Below are positions 17,109-31,600 of a stretch of DNA of 64,000 bases, one piece after another. The stretch is from Daphnia carinata (taxonomy: Eukaryota > Arthropoda > Branchiopoda > Diplostraca > Daphniidae), in NCBI RefSeq assembly GCF_022539665.2, contig NC_081338.1:62001-126000 (forward strand), given 5' to 3'. Numbering within the stretch: the stretch's first letter is position 1; every line of letters starts with the position of its first letter. The notes beneath the pieces were generated by a model. That model was given only the letters and a program-made list of their open reading frames with translations, was not told the DNA's origin and made no database searches. The position numbers were made by a program, and so were the translations under genes.

Positions 17109-19147
17109 ATGGATGATTTAGAACCCAAAACAAAACGAATGAAGATGGACGAATACAATGAAAGGAAAAAAATAGAAAGAAGCAAAAAAAATCCTTTTCC
17201 TGGTACCCGTGGGTATGGTATTTGTAGCTCCACGGTTCTTCTAAGCAAAAACGGTATTGAAACTAAGAACTTGCCTAAAGTTAGTAGGGAAAGAAGAACA
17301 CGAGAAAGTTATTTAAAGAATCTTGATCAACGTTCATGTTCTGGTAAGTCTATTTCAGATATATCATCAATTAATTTAAGTTTTTATTGTATATAGTTAT
17401 AAATATGTTTCCGTTGTCTGTTTGTGGTATTTTGTGAATTTTTTCTCCATCGTTTGTTTACAGGAAAAGATAACAATTCAAATATTCAAGACACAGAGGA
17501 AGATGCTGTTGCCTCTTCTTTGTCTTTTAAGGAGTATATGGAAACTACCAGTGGAATGGGTGAGTTACAAAGTTTATGAAGGAGAAACTTTTCGTCACAC
17601 GCATTTTATGCACGTTGATCTTCCGGAAAAAAAATGCTCTTTCTTTTGTGGCGATGTCATATGTCGTTATTGGAAGTGGGCTCAAAAAGTTGCGCTACTC
17701 TTCCCTGAATTTAAGTCGACGACTGAAGACATGAAACCATTTCTTGAAAGAATGCATGCAAAGGTGCACGTATGGTACTGTCAGGTAAATAATTAAATTT
17801 TTATAAATAAACTATGTTTTACAAGAAAACTTTCAATTTCAGATTCTCTGGGTTGGGCATTGGATGTTGAATGCTGTCCTGACACTTGGAGAAGAGCAGG
17901 AACAAGTGTTCTCTAAAATGTCAAGATATGGTAGCGTAACGAAACATATGGGAAAAGCAAGTAATCATATTTTTATTGTAACCAACAATTACAAATACAA
18001 TTGCCCTTACTATTATTCTTAGACCGCAGGGACCATATAACTGCTGCTGTTCTATTCTGGAACGTACAAAAGGAAAAAGGAATGGTCCACCAACTTGTTA
18101 AAAGAAGAGAGAGAGTATGGAATTTCTCATTTGTTTTATACTACGTTCAACCTTTATAAATTCACTTTTTAGGCTTTAAACCAAATAAAGGTTTCAAGTA
18201 AGCAGCTTAAAAGTGATTTTGAAACATATCATTTAAAATCTGAGGAGCTTCCCAGACTTCTTGAGGAACTCAGGAAGACGGCCGAAGAATACAAAGGTAT
18301 CATTGAAGTTACTTAATTTAAAACGTATCTGAAAGTTAATTCATTTATTCCTAAAAAGCGGGGAGGAAACAAAACAAAGATGCGGAATCTCTGTTAGAAA
18401 TGGCTCAAAAGACTCTGGAAGGATATAACGCGCATATCAAAATTCTTAAAAGTCGAGTCTCTAGGATTGCCACAACATCCGGACAAAGGATAAAAATCAG
18501 AAAGGCAATGGCGCTGTTGTCGAAAAAAATCACGGAACTTATGGCGTTCATTACTACAAACTCGAAGTACAACATTAACAAAGACCACTTGCTGAATGGT
18601 CACTTTCCGTGGCAAAACTCTGAGCCATCTACAACCAAAACAAAAAGTATTCCTGCATTCGCTCAAATAATTTAAAAACGTACTAAAAATTTATTTTTTT
18701 TCTTTTAGTGACCTTTCACGAAAAATTCCAGATAATCGATAACTGGATGTTGCTATTGCGATCAAAGGAAGAAATATTGCAGCCAGAAAAAGAGATGCGC
18801 AACTTCGTTAATGGAACAGAAAGTCTTACTCGAAACAGAAACAAAGTCACATGTTTCCTTGATAACGTCAACTAGTTCAACATAGAATCGCTCAACAAAA
18901 GGCCGTTCTTATATCGCATGAATTAGCTAGGCTGCATGAAATGTTGATTTCTGCTGTTACTACATTTCATGAAATCGACGAACAATTTGTAGATAAAACT
19001 GACACAAGGAGTTTAATTTCTTCCACCTCAAAAAGTGTCATCAGGAAAGAAACTAATAAGGAGCATGACTACAACTTTTCAGATTCAGAAATCCTAGAAG
19101 ATTCGTCTGATGAGGAAACGTCCGACAACTGGTCTGATAACGAATAA
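17109..19147 (+). pseudogene. KDZ transposase remnant, left copy
   Basis: Exon-like pieces with GT/AG borders: 17109-17343 (MDDLEPKTKRMKMDEYNERK), 17464 to about 17566, a block to 17784 (YWKWAQKVALLFPEF, MKPFLERMHAKVHVWYCQ), 17843-17960 (ILWVGHWMLNAVLTLGEEQE, SRYGSVTKHMGKA), 18023-18114 (RDHITAAVLFWNVQK), 18173-18296, and about 18360-18675 (coiled, Lys-rich). The last part (18711-19147) ends in an acidic tail, SDEETSDNWSDNE. The motifs MHAKVH.W.CQ, GEE.E.V.S..SR and TK.M are typical of KDZ transposases. The part between residues about 110 and the YWKWA block is missing: exon 2 runs out of frame at 17566, and only VYEGETFRHTHFMH precedes the core. The last exon has stops. It is judged inactive. 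Confidence 0.8.
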
Positions 19148-19320
19148 ATATCTTTTTGAAGTTGTATTGAAGAGATTGAATATGATATAAATATAATTGA
19201 ATTCTTCTTGTATCTATGTTGCATTTTAAAAGTAACCATAAGTAATGCTATATTGTTTTTGGGGTTAAATAAGATGTACCGTTATACATTTAAATTCCCA
19301 ATGAAAAAATGGCCGCCAGA

Positions 19321-19920
19321 TGCCAGCAGCTGATCCAAATTTAAACATAATTTGAAAAACTAATTGCTATTTATTTATTGTTCTAAAATTAACAAATTTT
19401 ATAGCAATTGATAGCTTTTAATGAGATCTATCGATTGGTGCCAAAACTGTAGTGGGAACAAGAAAAACAACAAATTCCCAAAAGCGTTTCTACTTTTTCG
19501 TTTTTGCGGGTCATCTCAGAACTCGACCTAACTGAGAAAACGAAAAAGTTACAACTTCTTTTGAAATTTTGGTTTTTCCATTTTTCCACTTTAAATCTTC
19601 AAAAAATCTTCGTAAACAGATTTCTATAGATCTCGTAAAGAGCTATACGTATTTATAAGATTTATTAAGTTTGGACTTATAATAAGGTAGCAATGAATTT
19701 TAAGAAATTTACTGAAATTTTGAGGGGAAGGGTAACTGTCAAAACAACGAAATTTTGCTGGGCTCGTTTGGGCATTAATCATCACAATTTCGATTCAACG
19801 TAGAGATTTTTAGAATTCCCATGATTCAGTGCATCTCGTGGTGCATTGGATTCTATTTTATTCGACGTACTTATCATATAAAATCCCAAAAATAATCGTC
19901 CAATCAGCTACTATCAATTG
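19321..19920. other. Central spacer between the two inverted KDZ copies
   Basis: About 600 bp of AT-rich DNA between the end of the inverted homology on the left (AAATGGCCGCCAGATG) and its start on the right. No ORF with support. GAGATCT and CTATAGATCT strings recur, but no further element was recognised. Confidence 0.5.
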
Positions 19921-20039
19921 TCGGCCATTTTGTAATTGCGGGGAATTTAAAAATATGACGGTACAGCTTATTTCACCCAAAAAACACTACACCATTACTT
20001 GTGGTTACTTAAAAAATTGTAACTAAGATACATCAAGAA

Positions 20040-21674
20040 ATCGATTATATTCTTATCATATTTAATCTCTTCAGTACAAGTTCAAAAAGATATTTCTTCG
20101 TTATCAGACCGGTTGTCGGACGTTTCCTCATCCCACGAATCTTCTAGAATTTATAAATCCTATGTTAAACTAATGTCCCTTATTAGTTTCTTCCGTGCTG
20201 AAAATTTTTTAAGTTTGAAGAAATAAAACTCTTTGTGCCAGTACTATCTACAAAATGTCCGTCTATTTCTTGAAAAGTAATAACGGCATAAGTCAACATT
20301 TCATGTAGCCTAGCTAATTCATGCGATATAAGAACCACCTTTTCTTGGGTGATTCTATGCTCTTTTCATGCTGAAACAGTTGACGTGATGAAGGAAATTA
20401 GAAGGAAATTGAAAGGAATTTATTTCTGTTTCGAGTAAGGCTTTCTGTCCCATGATAGAATTAACATAGTTCTCGCGCATCTCGTTTTCTGAATGCAATA
20501 CTTCTTTTTCGAAAAGCAATAGCAACATCCAATTGTCTATTATCTGCAATTTTTCTTGAAAGGTCACTACTAGCAAAAAAAAATTTCTTATTTCTTAGCA
20601 CGCCTTTCAATTTTTTAACCGAACGCATCAATACCATTTGTTTTGGTTGTAGATGGTTCAGAGTTTTGCCGAGGAAAATGACTATTAAGCAAGTGGTCTT
20701 TGTTGATGATGTACTCCGAGTTTTCAGTGATGAATGCTACAAGTTCAGTGATTTTTTTTAAACAATAGCGTCATTACCTTTCTCATTTTTATTCGTTGCC
20801 CAGATGTTGTGGCAATCCTAGAGACCCGACTATTAAAGATTTTGATTGTGCGTCATATCTTTCTACAGCCTTCTGAGCCATTTGTAATGGAGGTTCAGCA
20901 TCTTTGTTTTGTTTCCTTCCCGCTTTTAGAGAAATGAATGAATTACTTTCAGATACATTTTAAGTTAAGTAACTTCAATGATACTTTTGTAATCTTTCGC
21001 CGTCTTCCTGTGATCCATAAAATGTGTGTGACGAAAAGTTTCTTCCTTGATGCATATCAACTGCCTTTTCAGTAATGCCGTGTCTGCTTGTTCGCATCAT
21101 AATTCCAGTCTCATCCTATTTCTTATATTTTCCTGCATGGGATCTGGCTGCCTTGAAAATTGAATCACCACAAATTTCACTTGAAAGAAGAAGAAGAGAG
21201 AAGAAAAAATTGTATGCTGGTAAAAAAAAAAAACCCTGCTGGTTGTACCTTAACAAGTTTAGAGTCAATCAACGACGGATGTTTCTCCATGTCTTCAGCA
21301 TGAGAGATAACCACATTCCCGTACAAAGACGTCAGGGGTAAGCTGTGGAAATACTACAGACAAACAACAAAAACATATAATGATGACATACAATAAAAAT
21401 GTAATCTATTAATTATATGTCTGAAAGAAACTTACCAGAATACGAACATTGATTAAAATTCTTTAAATAACCTTCTCACATTCTTTTTTCTCCACATACT
21501 ATAGGCATATTCTTAGTTCCAATAACGTTTTTGCCCAGAAGAACCTGGAGCTGCGAATACCATACCCGTGGGTACCAGGAAAATGTTTTTTTTTTTTTTG
21601 CTTCTTTCAATTTTTTTACTTTCATTGTATTTGTCCATCTTCAATCGTTTGCTTTTGGGCTCTAAATCATCCAT
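20040..21674 (-). pseudogene. KDZ transposase remnant, right (inverted) copy
   Basis: Read on the minus strand it starts MDDLEPKSKRLKMDKYNESK at 21674, matching the left copy's first exon. It then carries a transposase N-terminal core absent from the left copy (DSIFKAARSHAGKYKK, stop, DETGIMMRTSRHGITEKAVD at about 21180-21050). It jumps from the THFM block straight to the late coiled exon (about 21030), so it lacks the MHAKVH.W.CQ core present on the left. The C-terminal piece (VTFQEKLQIIDNWMLLL, minus strand near 20570) matches 18711 onward. Stops and frameshifts are common. Neither copy alone has a complete core. Confidence 0.75.
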
Positions 21675-21912
21675 TTTGACAGTTTCCTTGGCTAACAAAC
21701 AAGGGATTTAGAACTAAATATCATTACAAATCCTTTAAATAATGTAATATAGGGTTAAAAAATTAACTTACCTCACGAAATACCAGTAACTAAACATTTC
21801 AAATGCTACACTTAGGTTATTGTTCTGTTTAACAATAAATACCTATTTCAGAAAAAAACAAAACAGCAGCCGACGATGACAAAAACTTTGGATCACGTGA
21901 CTTGCCGTGACA

Positions 21913-22536
21913 ACCATAAACAGTAAGCAAATGTTAGAAATATTAATTATTGCAACAATCAAATGTGTAATTCATATCTTAATTTACTTAAAGATATAAA
22001 CCAAAACACATAGGAAATCTATAATATATACAGTAGGTCTACAACTGATGTTAAACACAATCCGTAAAAACAACAATTCAGTGACCGTTCCAGCCAGGAA
22101 AACTAAGCTAATCTAATTCGAAGGAAATAAATACAATTAATTTTTTGAAAACGCCTTAATAATAATTATTAATAATTAATAAAGCAGAATTTTAAATTTT
22201 GTTCACGACGTTTCGCAAACAACCTACACAATATATCATTTACACATAATATACACATCAAATAACTGAAAAAAATTGTAAATTAAAAAAACTAACAACC
22301 TTTTAAAAGCAAAATTGGGTATGTAACTCATATTTCAATGAATATCAACAAAATTCGATTTTGACAGCTAGCTGTATCTAGCATACCTGTTTTCAGAAAC
22401 AATTCAGGGAACTAAATTAATTTAATAATCGTAAAATAGACAAGAAATGGGTTAATGTAATACCTTTTATCAATAAAACAGGACCTTGTTGCTTAAAAAC
22501 TCTTAATTTCGGTCACAATTTCATAAAATAAAACAT
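21913..22536. other. AT-rich segment between an inner and an outer KDZ terminus
   Basis: The right arm contains terminus-like sequence twice: about 21820-21912 (AACAGCAGCCGACGATGACA, GATCACGTGAC) and again at 22537-22693. The ~620 bp between them has no ORF and no left-arm counterpart, so it is an insertion or a remnant of another copy. Confidence 0.5.
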
Positions 22537-22693
22537 ACCTAATTAAGAAAAAAACAAAATGGCTGCCGATGAAAACAAAAACTAAAGATCACGTGACCTC
22601 CATCACGTGACATCATCACCTGACCTTAACAGCCAATCAAATACTCGGCATGCGAGTCAAAAGTGTTTTTGACGTCAAACGGAGACCAGGCTC
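22537..22693 (-). repeat. KDZ element right terminal inverted repeat
   Basis: 157 bp, inverted partner of 16789-16945. It ends GGAGACCAGGCTC just before the right TSD copy ATCTTGAA. Confidence 0.85.
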
Positions 22694-25600
22694 ATCTTGA
22701 AACTGATTCTATAACACTATATTCACATTGAATACACGTATATTTGATACTGTTTGAATGTAGATCATGAAACTGATTCTATAACACTATATTCACATTG
22801 AATACACGTATATTTGATGCTATTTGAATGTAGATATTGAAACTCACTGTATCATACTATATTCACATTGAATACACGTATATTTGATGCTGTTAGAATA
22901 TAGATATTGAAACTCACTATATCACACTATATTCACATTGAATACAAGTATTTGATGCTGTTTGAATGTAGATATTGAAACTCACTATATCACACTATAT
23001 TCACATTGAATACAAGTATTTGATGCTGTTTGAATGTAGATATTGAAACTCACTGTATCATACTATATTCACATTGAATACACGTATATTTGACGCTGTT
23101 TGAATGTAGATATTGAAACTCACTGTATCATACTATATTAGATTGAATACACGTATATTTGATACTGTTTGAATGTAGATCATGAAACTGACTCTATAAC
23201 ACCATATTCACATTGAATACACGTATATTTGATACTGTTTGAATGTCGATCATGAAACTGATTCTATAACACTATATTCACATTGAATACACGTATATTT
23301 GATACTGTTTGAATGTAGATCATGAAACTGATTCTATAACACTATATTCACATTGAATACACGTATATTTGATACTGTTTGAATATAGATATTGAAACTC
23401 ACTGCATCACACTATATTCACATTGAATACACGTATATTTAATGCCGTTTGAATATAGATATAGAAACTCACTATATCACACTATATTCACATTGAATAC
23501 AAGTATTTGATGCTGTTTGAATGTAGATATGAAACTCACTTTATCACACTATATTCACATTGAATACAAGTATATTTGATGCTGTTTGAATGTAGATATT
23601 GAAACTCACTATATCACACTATATTCACATTGAATACACGTATATTTGATACTGTTTGAATGGAGATATTGAAACTGATTCTATAACACTATATTCACAT
23701 TGAATACACGTATATTTGATACTGTTTTAATGTAGATCATGAAACTGATTCTATAACACTATATTCACATTGAATACACGTATATTTGATGCTGTTTGAA
23801 TGTAGATATTGAAACTCACTGTATCACACTATATTCACATTGAATACACGTATATTTGATGCTGTTTGAATGTAGATATTGAAACTCACTGATCATACTA
23901 TATTCACATTGAATACACGTATATTTGATGCTGTTTGAATGTAGATCATGAAACTGATTCTATAACACTATATTCACATTGAATACACGTATATTTGATG
24001 CTGTTTGAATGTAGATATTGAAAGTCACTGTATCACACTATATTCACATTGAATACACGTATATTTGATACTGTTTGAATGTAGATCATGAAACTGATCC
24101 TATAACACTATATTCACATTGAATACACGTATATTTGATACTGTTTGAATGTAGATCATGATACTGATTCTATAACACAATATTCACATTGAATACACGT
24201 ATATTTGATGCTGTTTGAATGTAGATATTGAAACTCACTGTATCACACTATATTCACATTGAATACACGTATATTTGATGCTGTTTGAATGTAGATCATG
24301 AAACTGATTCTATAACACTATATTCACATTGAATACACGTATATTTGATGCTGTTTGAATGTAGATATTGAAACTCACTGTATCACACTATATTCACATT
24401 GAATACACGTATATTTGATGCTGTTTGAATGTAGATCATGAAACTGATTCTATAACACTATATTCACATTGAATACACGTATATTTGATGCTGTTTGAAT
24501 GTAGATATTAAAACTCACTGTATCACACTATATTCACATTGAATACACGTATATTTGATGCTGTTTGAATGTAGATATTGAAACTGGTTCTATAACACTA
24601 TATTCACATTGAATACACGTATATTTGATGTTGTTTGAATGTAGATATTGAAACTGATTCTATAACACTATATTCACATTGAATACACGTATATTTGATG
24701 CTGTTTGAATGTAGATCATGGAACTGATTCTATAACACTATATTAACATTGAATACACGTATATTTGATGTTGTTTGAATGTAGATATTGAAACTCACTC
24801 TATCACACTATATTCACATTGAATACACGTATATTTGATGCTGTTTGAATGTAGATATTGAAACTCACTGTATCACACTATATTCACATTGAATACACGT
24901 ATATTTGATGCTGTTTGAATGTAGATCATGAAACTGATTCTATAACACTATATACACATTGAATACACGTATATTTGATGCTGTTTGAATGTAGATATTG
25001 CAATTCACTATATATCACTATATTCACATTGAATACACGTATATTTGATGCTGTTTGAATGTAGATATTGAAACTCACTGTATCACACTATATTCACATT
25101 GAATACACGTATATTTGATGCTGTTTGAATGTAGATATTGAAACTCACTGTATCACACTATATTCACATTGAATACACGTATATTTGATGCTGTTTGAAT
25201 GTAGATCATTGAAACTGATTCTATAACACTATATTCACATTGAATACACGTATATTTGATGCTGTTTGAATGTAGATATTGAAACTCACTGTATCACACT
25301 ATATTCACATTGAATACACGTATATTTGATGCTGTTTGAATGTAGATATTGAAACTCACTGTATCACACTATATTCACATTGAATACACGTATATTTGAT
25401 GCTGTTTGAATGTAGATATTGAAACTCACTGTATCACACTATATTCACATTGAATACACGTATATTTGATGCTGTTTGAATGTAGATCATGAAACTGATT
25501 CTATAACACTATATTCACATTGAATACACGTATATTTGATGCTGTTTGAATGTAGATATTGAAACTCACTGTATCACACTATATTCACATTGAATACACG

Positions 25601-28600
25601 TATATTTGATGCTGTTTGAATGTAGATCTTTAAACTCACTCTATCACACTATATTCACATTGAATACACGTATATTTGATGCTGTTTGAATGTAGATCAT
25701 GAAACTGATTCTATAACACTATATTCACATTGAATACACGTATATTTGATGCTGTTTGAATGTAGATCATGAAACTGATTCTATAACACTATATTCACAT
25801 TGAATACACGTATATTTGATGCTGTTTGAATGTAGATATTGCAATTCACTATATAACACTATATTCACATTGAATACACGTATATTTGATGCTGTTTGAA
25901 TGTAGATATTGAAACTCACTGTATCACACTATATTCACATTGAATACACGTATATTTGATGCTGTTTGAATGTAGATCATTAAACTGATTCTATGACACT
26001 ATATTCACATTGAATACACGTATATTTGATGCTGTTTGAATGTAGATATTGAAACTCACTGTATCACACTATATTCACATTGAATACACGTATATTTGAT
26101 GCTGTTTGAATGTAGATATTGAAACTCACTGTATCACACTATATTCACATTGAATACACGTATATTTGATGCTGTTTGAATGTAGATCATTAAACTGATT
26201 CTATTACACTATATTCACATTGAATACACGTATATTTGATGCTGTTTGAATGTAGATATTGAAACTCACTATATAACACTATATTCACATTGAATACACG
26301 TATATTTGATGCTGTTTGAATGTAGATATTGAAACTCACTGTATCACACTATATTCACATTGAATACACGTATATTTGATGCTGTTTGAATGTAGATCAT
26401 GAAACTGATTCTATAACACTATATTCACATTGAATACACGTATATTTGATGCTGTTTGAATGTAGATATTGAAACTCACTGTATCACACTATATTCACAT
26501 TGAATACACGTATATTTGATGCTGTTTGAATGTAGATCATGAAACTGATTCTATCACACTAGATTCACATTGAATACACGTATATTTGATGCTGTTTGAA
26601 TGTAGATATTGAAACTCACTGTATCACACTATATTCACATTGAATACACGTATATTTGATGCTGTTTGAATGTAGATATTGAAACTCATGTATAACACTA
26701 TATTCACATTGAATACACGTATATTTGATGCTGTTTGAATGTAGATCATGAAACTGATTCTATAACACTATATTCACATTGAATACACGTATATTTGATG
26801 CTGTTTGAATGTAGATATTGAAACTCACTATATAACACTATATTCACATTGAATACACGTATATTTGATGCTGTTTGAATGTAGATATTGAAACTCACTG
26901 TATCACACTATATTCACATTGAATACACGTATATTTGATGCTGTTTGAATGTAGATCATTGAAACTGATTCTATAACACTATATTCACATTGAATACACG
27001 TATATTTGATGCTGTTTGAATGTAGATATTGAAACTCACTGTATCACACTATATTCACATTGAATACACGTATATTTGATGCTGTTTGAATGTAGATCAT
27101 GAAACTGATTCTATAACACTATATTCACATTGAATACACGTATATTTGATGCTGTTTGAATGTAGATATTGAAACTCACTGTATCACACTATATTCACAT
27201 TGAATACACGTATATTTGATGCTGTTTGAATGTAGATATTGAAACTCACTATATAACAATATATTCACATTGAATACACGTATATTTGATGCTGTTTGAA
27301 TGTAGATATTGAAACTCACTGCATCACACTATATTCACATTGAATACACGTATATTTGATGCTGTTTGAATGTAGATCATGAAACTGATTCTATAACACT
27401 ATATTCACATTGAATACACGTATATTTGATGCTGTTTGAATGTAGATATTGACACTCACTGTATCACACTATATTCACATTGAATACACGTATATTTGAT
27501 GCTGTTTGAATGTAGATATTTAAACTCACTGTATCACACTATATTCACATTGAATACACGTATATTTGATGCTGTTTGAATGTAGATCATGAAACTGATT
27601 CTATAACACTATATTCACATTGAATACACGTATATTTGATGCTGTTTGAATGTAGATATTGAAACTCACTGTATCACACTATATTCACATTGAATACACG
27701 TATATTTGATGCTGTTTGAATGTAGATATAAACTCACTATATTCACTATATTCACATTGAATACACGTATATTTGATGCTGTTTGAATGTAGATCATGAA
27801 ACTGATTCTATAACACTATATTCACATTGAATACACGTATATTTGATGCTGTTTGAATGTAGATCATGAAACTGATTCTATAACACTATATTCACATTGA
27901 ATACACGTATATTTGATGCTGTTTGAATGTAGATATTGAAACTCACTGTATCACACTATATTCACATTGAATACACGTATATTTGATGCTGTTTGAATGT
28001 AGATCATGAAACTCATTCTCTAACACTATATTCACATTGAATACACGTATATTTGATGCTGTTTGAATGTAGATATTGAAACTCACTGTATCACACTATA
28101 TTCACATTGAATACACGTATATTTGATGCTGTTTGAATGTAGATCATGAAACTGATTCTATTACACTATATTCACATTGAATACACGTATATTTGATGCT
28201 GTTTGAATGTAGATATTGAAACTCACTATATAACACTATATTCACATTGAATACACGTATATTTGATGCTGTTTGAATGTAGATCATGAAACTGATTCTA
28301 TCACACTAGATTCACATTGAATACACGTATATTTGATGCTGTTTGAATGTAGATATTGAAACTCACTGTATCACACTATATTCACATTGAATACACGTAT
28401 ATTTGATGCTGTTTGAATGTAGATCATGAAACTGGTTCTATAACACTATATTCACATTAAATACACGTATATTTGATGCTGTTTGAATGTAGATATTGAA
28501 ACTCACTCTATAACACTATATTCACATTGAATACACGTATGTTTGATACTGTTTGAATGTAGATCATGATACTGATTCTATTACACTGTATTCACATTGA

Positions 28601-31600
28601 AAACAGCTATATTTGATGCTGTTTGAATGTAGATATTAAACTCACTGTATCACACTATATTCACATTGAACACACGTATATTTGATGCTGTTTCAATGTA
28701 GATCATGAAACTGATTTTATAACACTATAATCACATTGAATACACGTATATTTGATGCTGTTTGAATGTAGATCTTGAAACTCACTATATAACACTATAT
28801 TCACATTGAGTACACGTATATTTGATACTGTTTGAATGTAGATATAAAACTATATTCACATTGATTACACGTATATTTGATGCTGTTTGAATGTAGATAT
28901 TGAAACTCACTGTATCACACTATATTCAAATTGAATACACGTATATTTGATACTGTTTAAATGTAGATCATGAAACTGATTCTATAACATTATATTCACA
29001 TTGAATACACGTATATTTGATGCTGTTTGAATGTAGATATTGAAACTCACTGTATCACACTATATTCACATTGAATACACGTATATTTGATGCTGTTTGA
29101 ATGTAGATCATGATACTGATTCTATTACACTATATTCACATTAAATACACGTATATTTGATGCTGTTTGAATGTAGATATTGAAACTCACTGTATCACAC
29201 TATATTCACATTGAATACACTTATATTTGATACTGTTTGAATGTAGATATTGAACTGACTATATATATTCACATTGAATACACGTATATTTGATGCTGTT
29301 TGAATGTAGATATGAAACTGATTCTATAACACTATATTCACATTGAATACACGTATATTTGATACTGTTTGAATGTAGATCATGAAACTGATTCTATAAC
29401 ACTATATTCACATTGAATACACGTATATTTGATGCTGTTTGAATGTAGATATTGAAACTCACTATATAACACTATATTCACATTGAATACACGTATATTT
29501 GATGCTGTTTGAATGTAGATATTGAAACTCACTGTATCACACTATATTCAAATTGAATACACGTATATTTGATACTGTTTGAATGTAGATCATTGAAACT
29601 GATTCTATAACACTATATTCACATTGAATACACGTATATTTGATGCTGTTTGAATGTAGATATTGAAACTCACTGTATCACACTATATTCACATTGAATA
29701 CACGTATATTTGATACTGTTTGAATGTAGATCATGAAACTGATTCTATAACACTATATTCACATTGAATACACGTATATTTGATGCTGTTTGAATGTAGA
29801 TATTGAAACTCACTGTATCACACTATATTCACATTGAATACACGTATATTTGATGCTGTTTGAATGTAGATCATTAAACTGATTCTATAACACTATATTC
29901 ACATTGAATACACGTATATTTGATGTTGTTTGAATGTAGATATTGAAACTCACTGTATCACACTATATTCACATTGAATACACGTATATTTGATGCTGTT
30001 TGAATGTAGATATTGAAACTCACTGTATCACACTATATTCACATTGAATACACGTATATTTGATACTGTTTGAATGTAGATATAAAACTATATATCACTA
30101 TATTCACATTGAATACACGTATATTTGATGCTGTTTGAATGTAGATATTGAAACTCACTGTACCACACTATATTCACATTGAATACACGTATATTTGATA
30201 CTGTTTGAATGTAGATCATGAAACTGATTCTATAACACTATATTCACATTGAATACACTTATATTTGATGCTGTTTGAATGTAGATATTGAAACTCACTG
30301 TATCACACTATATTCACATTTAATACACTTATATTTGATACTGTTTGAATGTAGATATAAACTATATTCACATATTCACATTGAATACACGTATATTTGA
30401 TGCTGTTTGAATGTAGATCATGAAACTGATTCTATAACACTATATTCACATTGAATACACGTATATTTGATACTGTTTGAATGTAGATCATGAAACTGAT
30501 TCTATAACACTATATTCACATTGAATACACGTATATTTGATGCTGTTTGAATGTAGATATTGAAACTCACTGTATCACACTATATTCACATTGAATACAC
30601 GTATATTTTATGCTGTTTGAATCTAGATATTGAAACTGATTCTATAACACTATATTCACATTGAATACACATATATTTGATACTGTTTGAATGTAGATCA
30701 TGAAACTGATTCTATAACACTATATTCACATTGAATACACGTATTTTTGATGCTGTTTGAATGTAGATCATTGAAACTGATTCTATAACACTATATTCAC
30801 ATTGAATACACGTATATTTGATGCTGTTTGAATGTAGATATTGAAACTCACTGTATCACACTATATTCACATTGAATACACGTATATTTGATGCTGTTTG
30901 AATGTAGATCATGAAACTGATTCTATAACACTATATTCACATTGAATACACGTATATTTGATGCTGTTTGAATGTAGATATTGAAACTCACTGTATCACA
31001 CTATATTCACATTGAATACATTTATATTTGATGCTGTTTGAATGTAGATATTGAAACTCACTGTTTCATACTATATTCACATTCAATACACGTATATTTG
31101 ATACTGTTTGAATGTAGATCATGAAACTGATTCTATAACACTATATTCACATTGAATACACGTATATTTGATGCTGTTTGAATGTAGATCATGAAACTGA
31201 TTCTATAACACTATATTCACATTGAATACACGTATATTTGATGCTGTTTGAATGTAGATATTGAAACTCACTGTATCACACTATATTCACATTGAATACA
31301 CTTATATTTGATACTGTTTGAATGTAGATAGAACACTGTATTCACATTGAATACACGTATATTTGATACTGTTTGAAAGTAGATCATGAAACTGATTCTA
31401 TAACACTATATTCACATTGAATACAGGTATATTTGATGCTGTTTGAATGTAGATATTGAAACTCACTGTATCACACTATATTCACATTGAATACAGGTAT
31501 ATTTGATGCTGTTTAAATGTAGATATTGAAACTCACTATATAACACTATATTCACATTGAATACACGTATATTTGATGCTGTTTTAATGTAGATATTGAA

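Larger units (their letters stand above)
16789..22693 (+). mobile_element. Composite KDZ/Zisupton-type DNA transposon (two inverted copies)
   Basis: 5,905 bp inserted in the satellite and flanked by an 8-bp direct repeat, ATCTTGAA (16781-16788 and 22694-22701). Removing one copy restores a normal monomer. Outer ends are 157-bp imperfect inverted repeats (GA(A/G)C.TGGTCTCCG...). The left half encodes remains of a KDZ-family transposase on the plus strand, and the right half a diverged copy on the minus strand. KDZ (Kyakuja/Dileera/Zisupton) elements are known to make 8-bp TSDs, which agrees. Confidence 0.85.

Noticed and set aside
19829-20026. Short plus-strand frame in the KDZ spacer
   Set aside because: It coincides with the inverted arm of the element and shows no domain.
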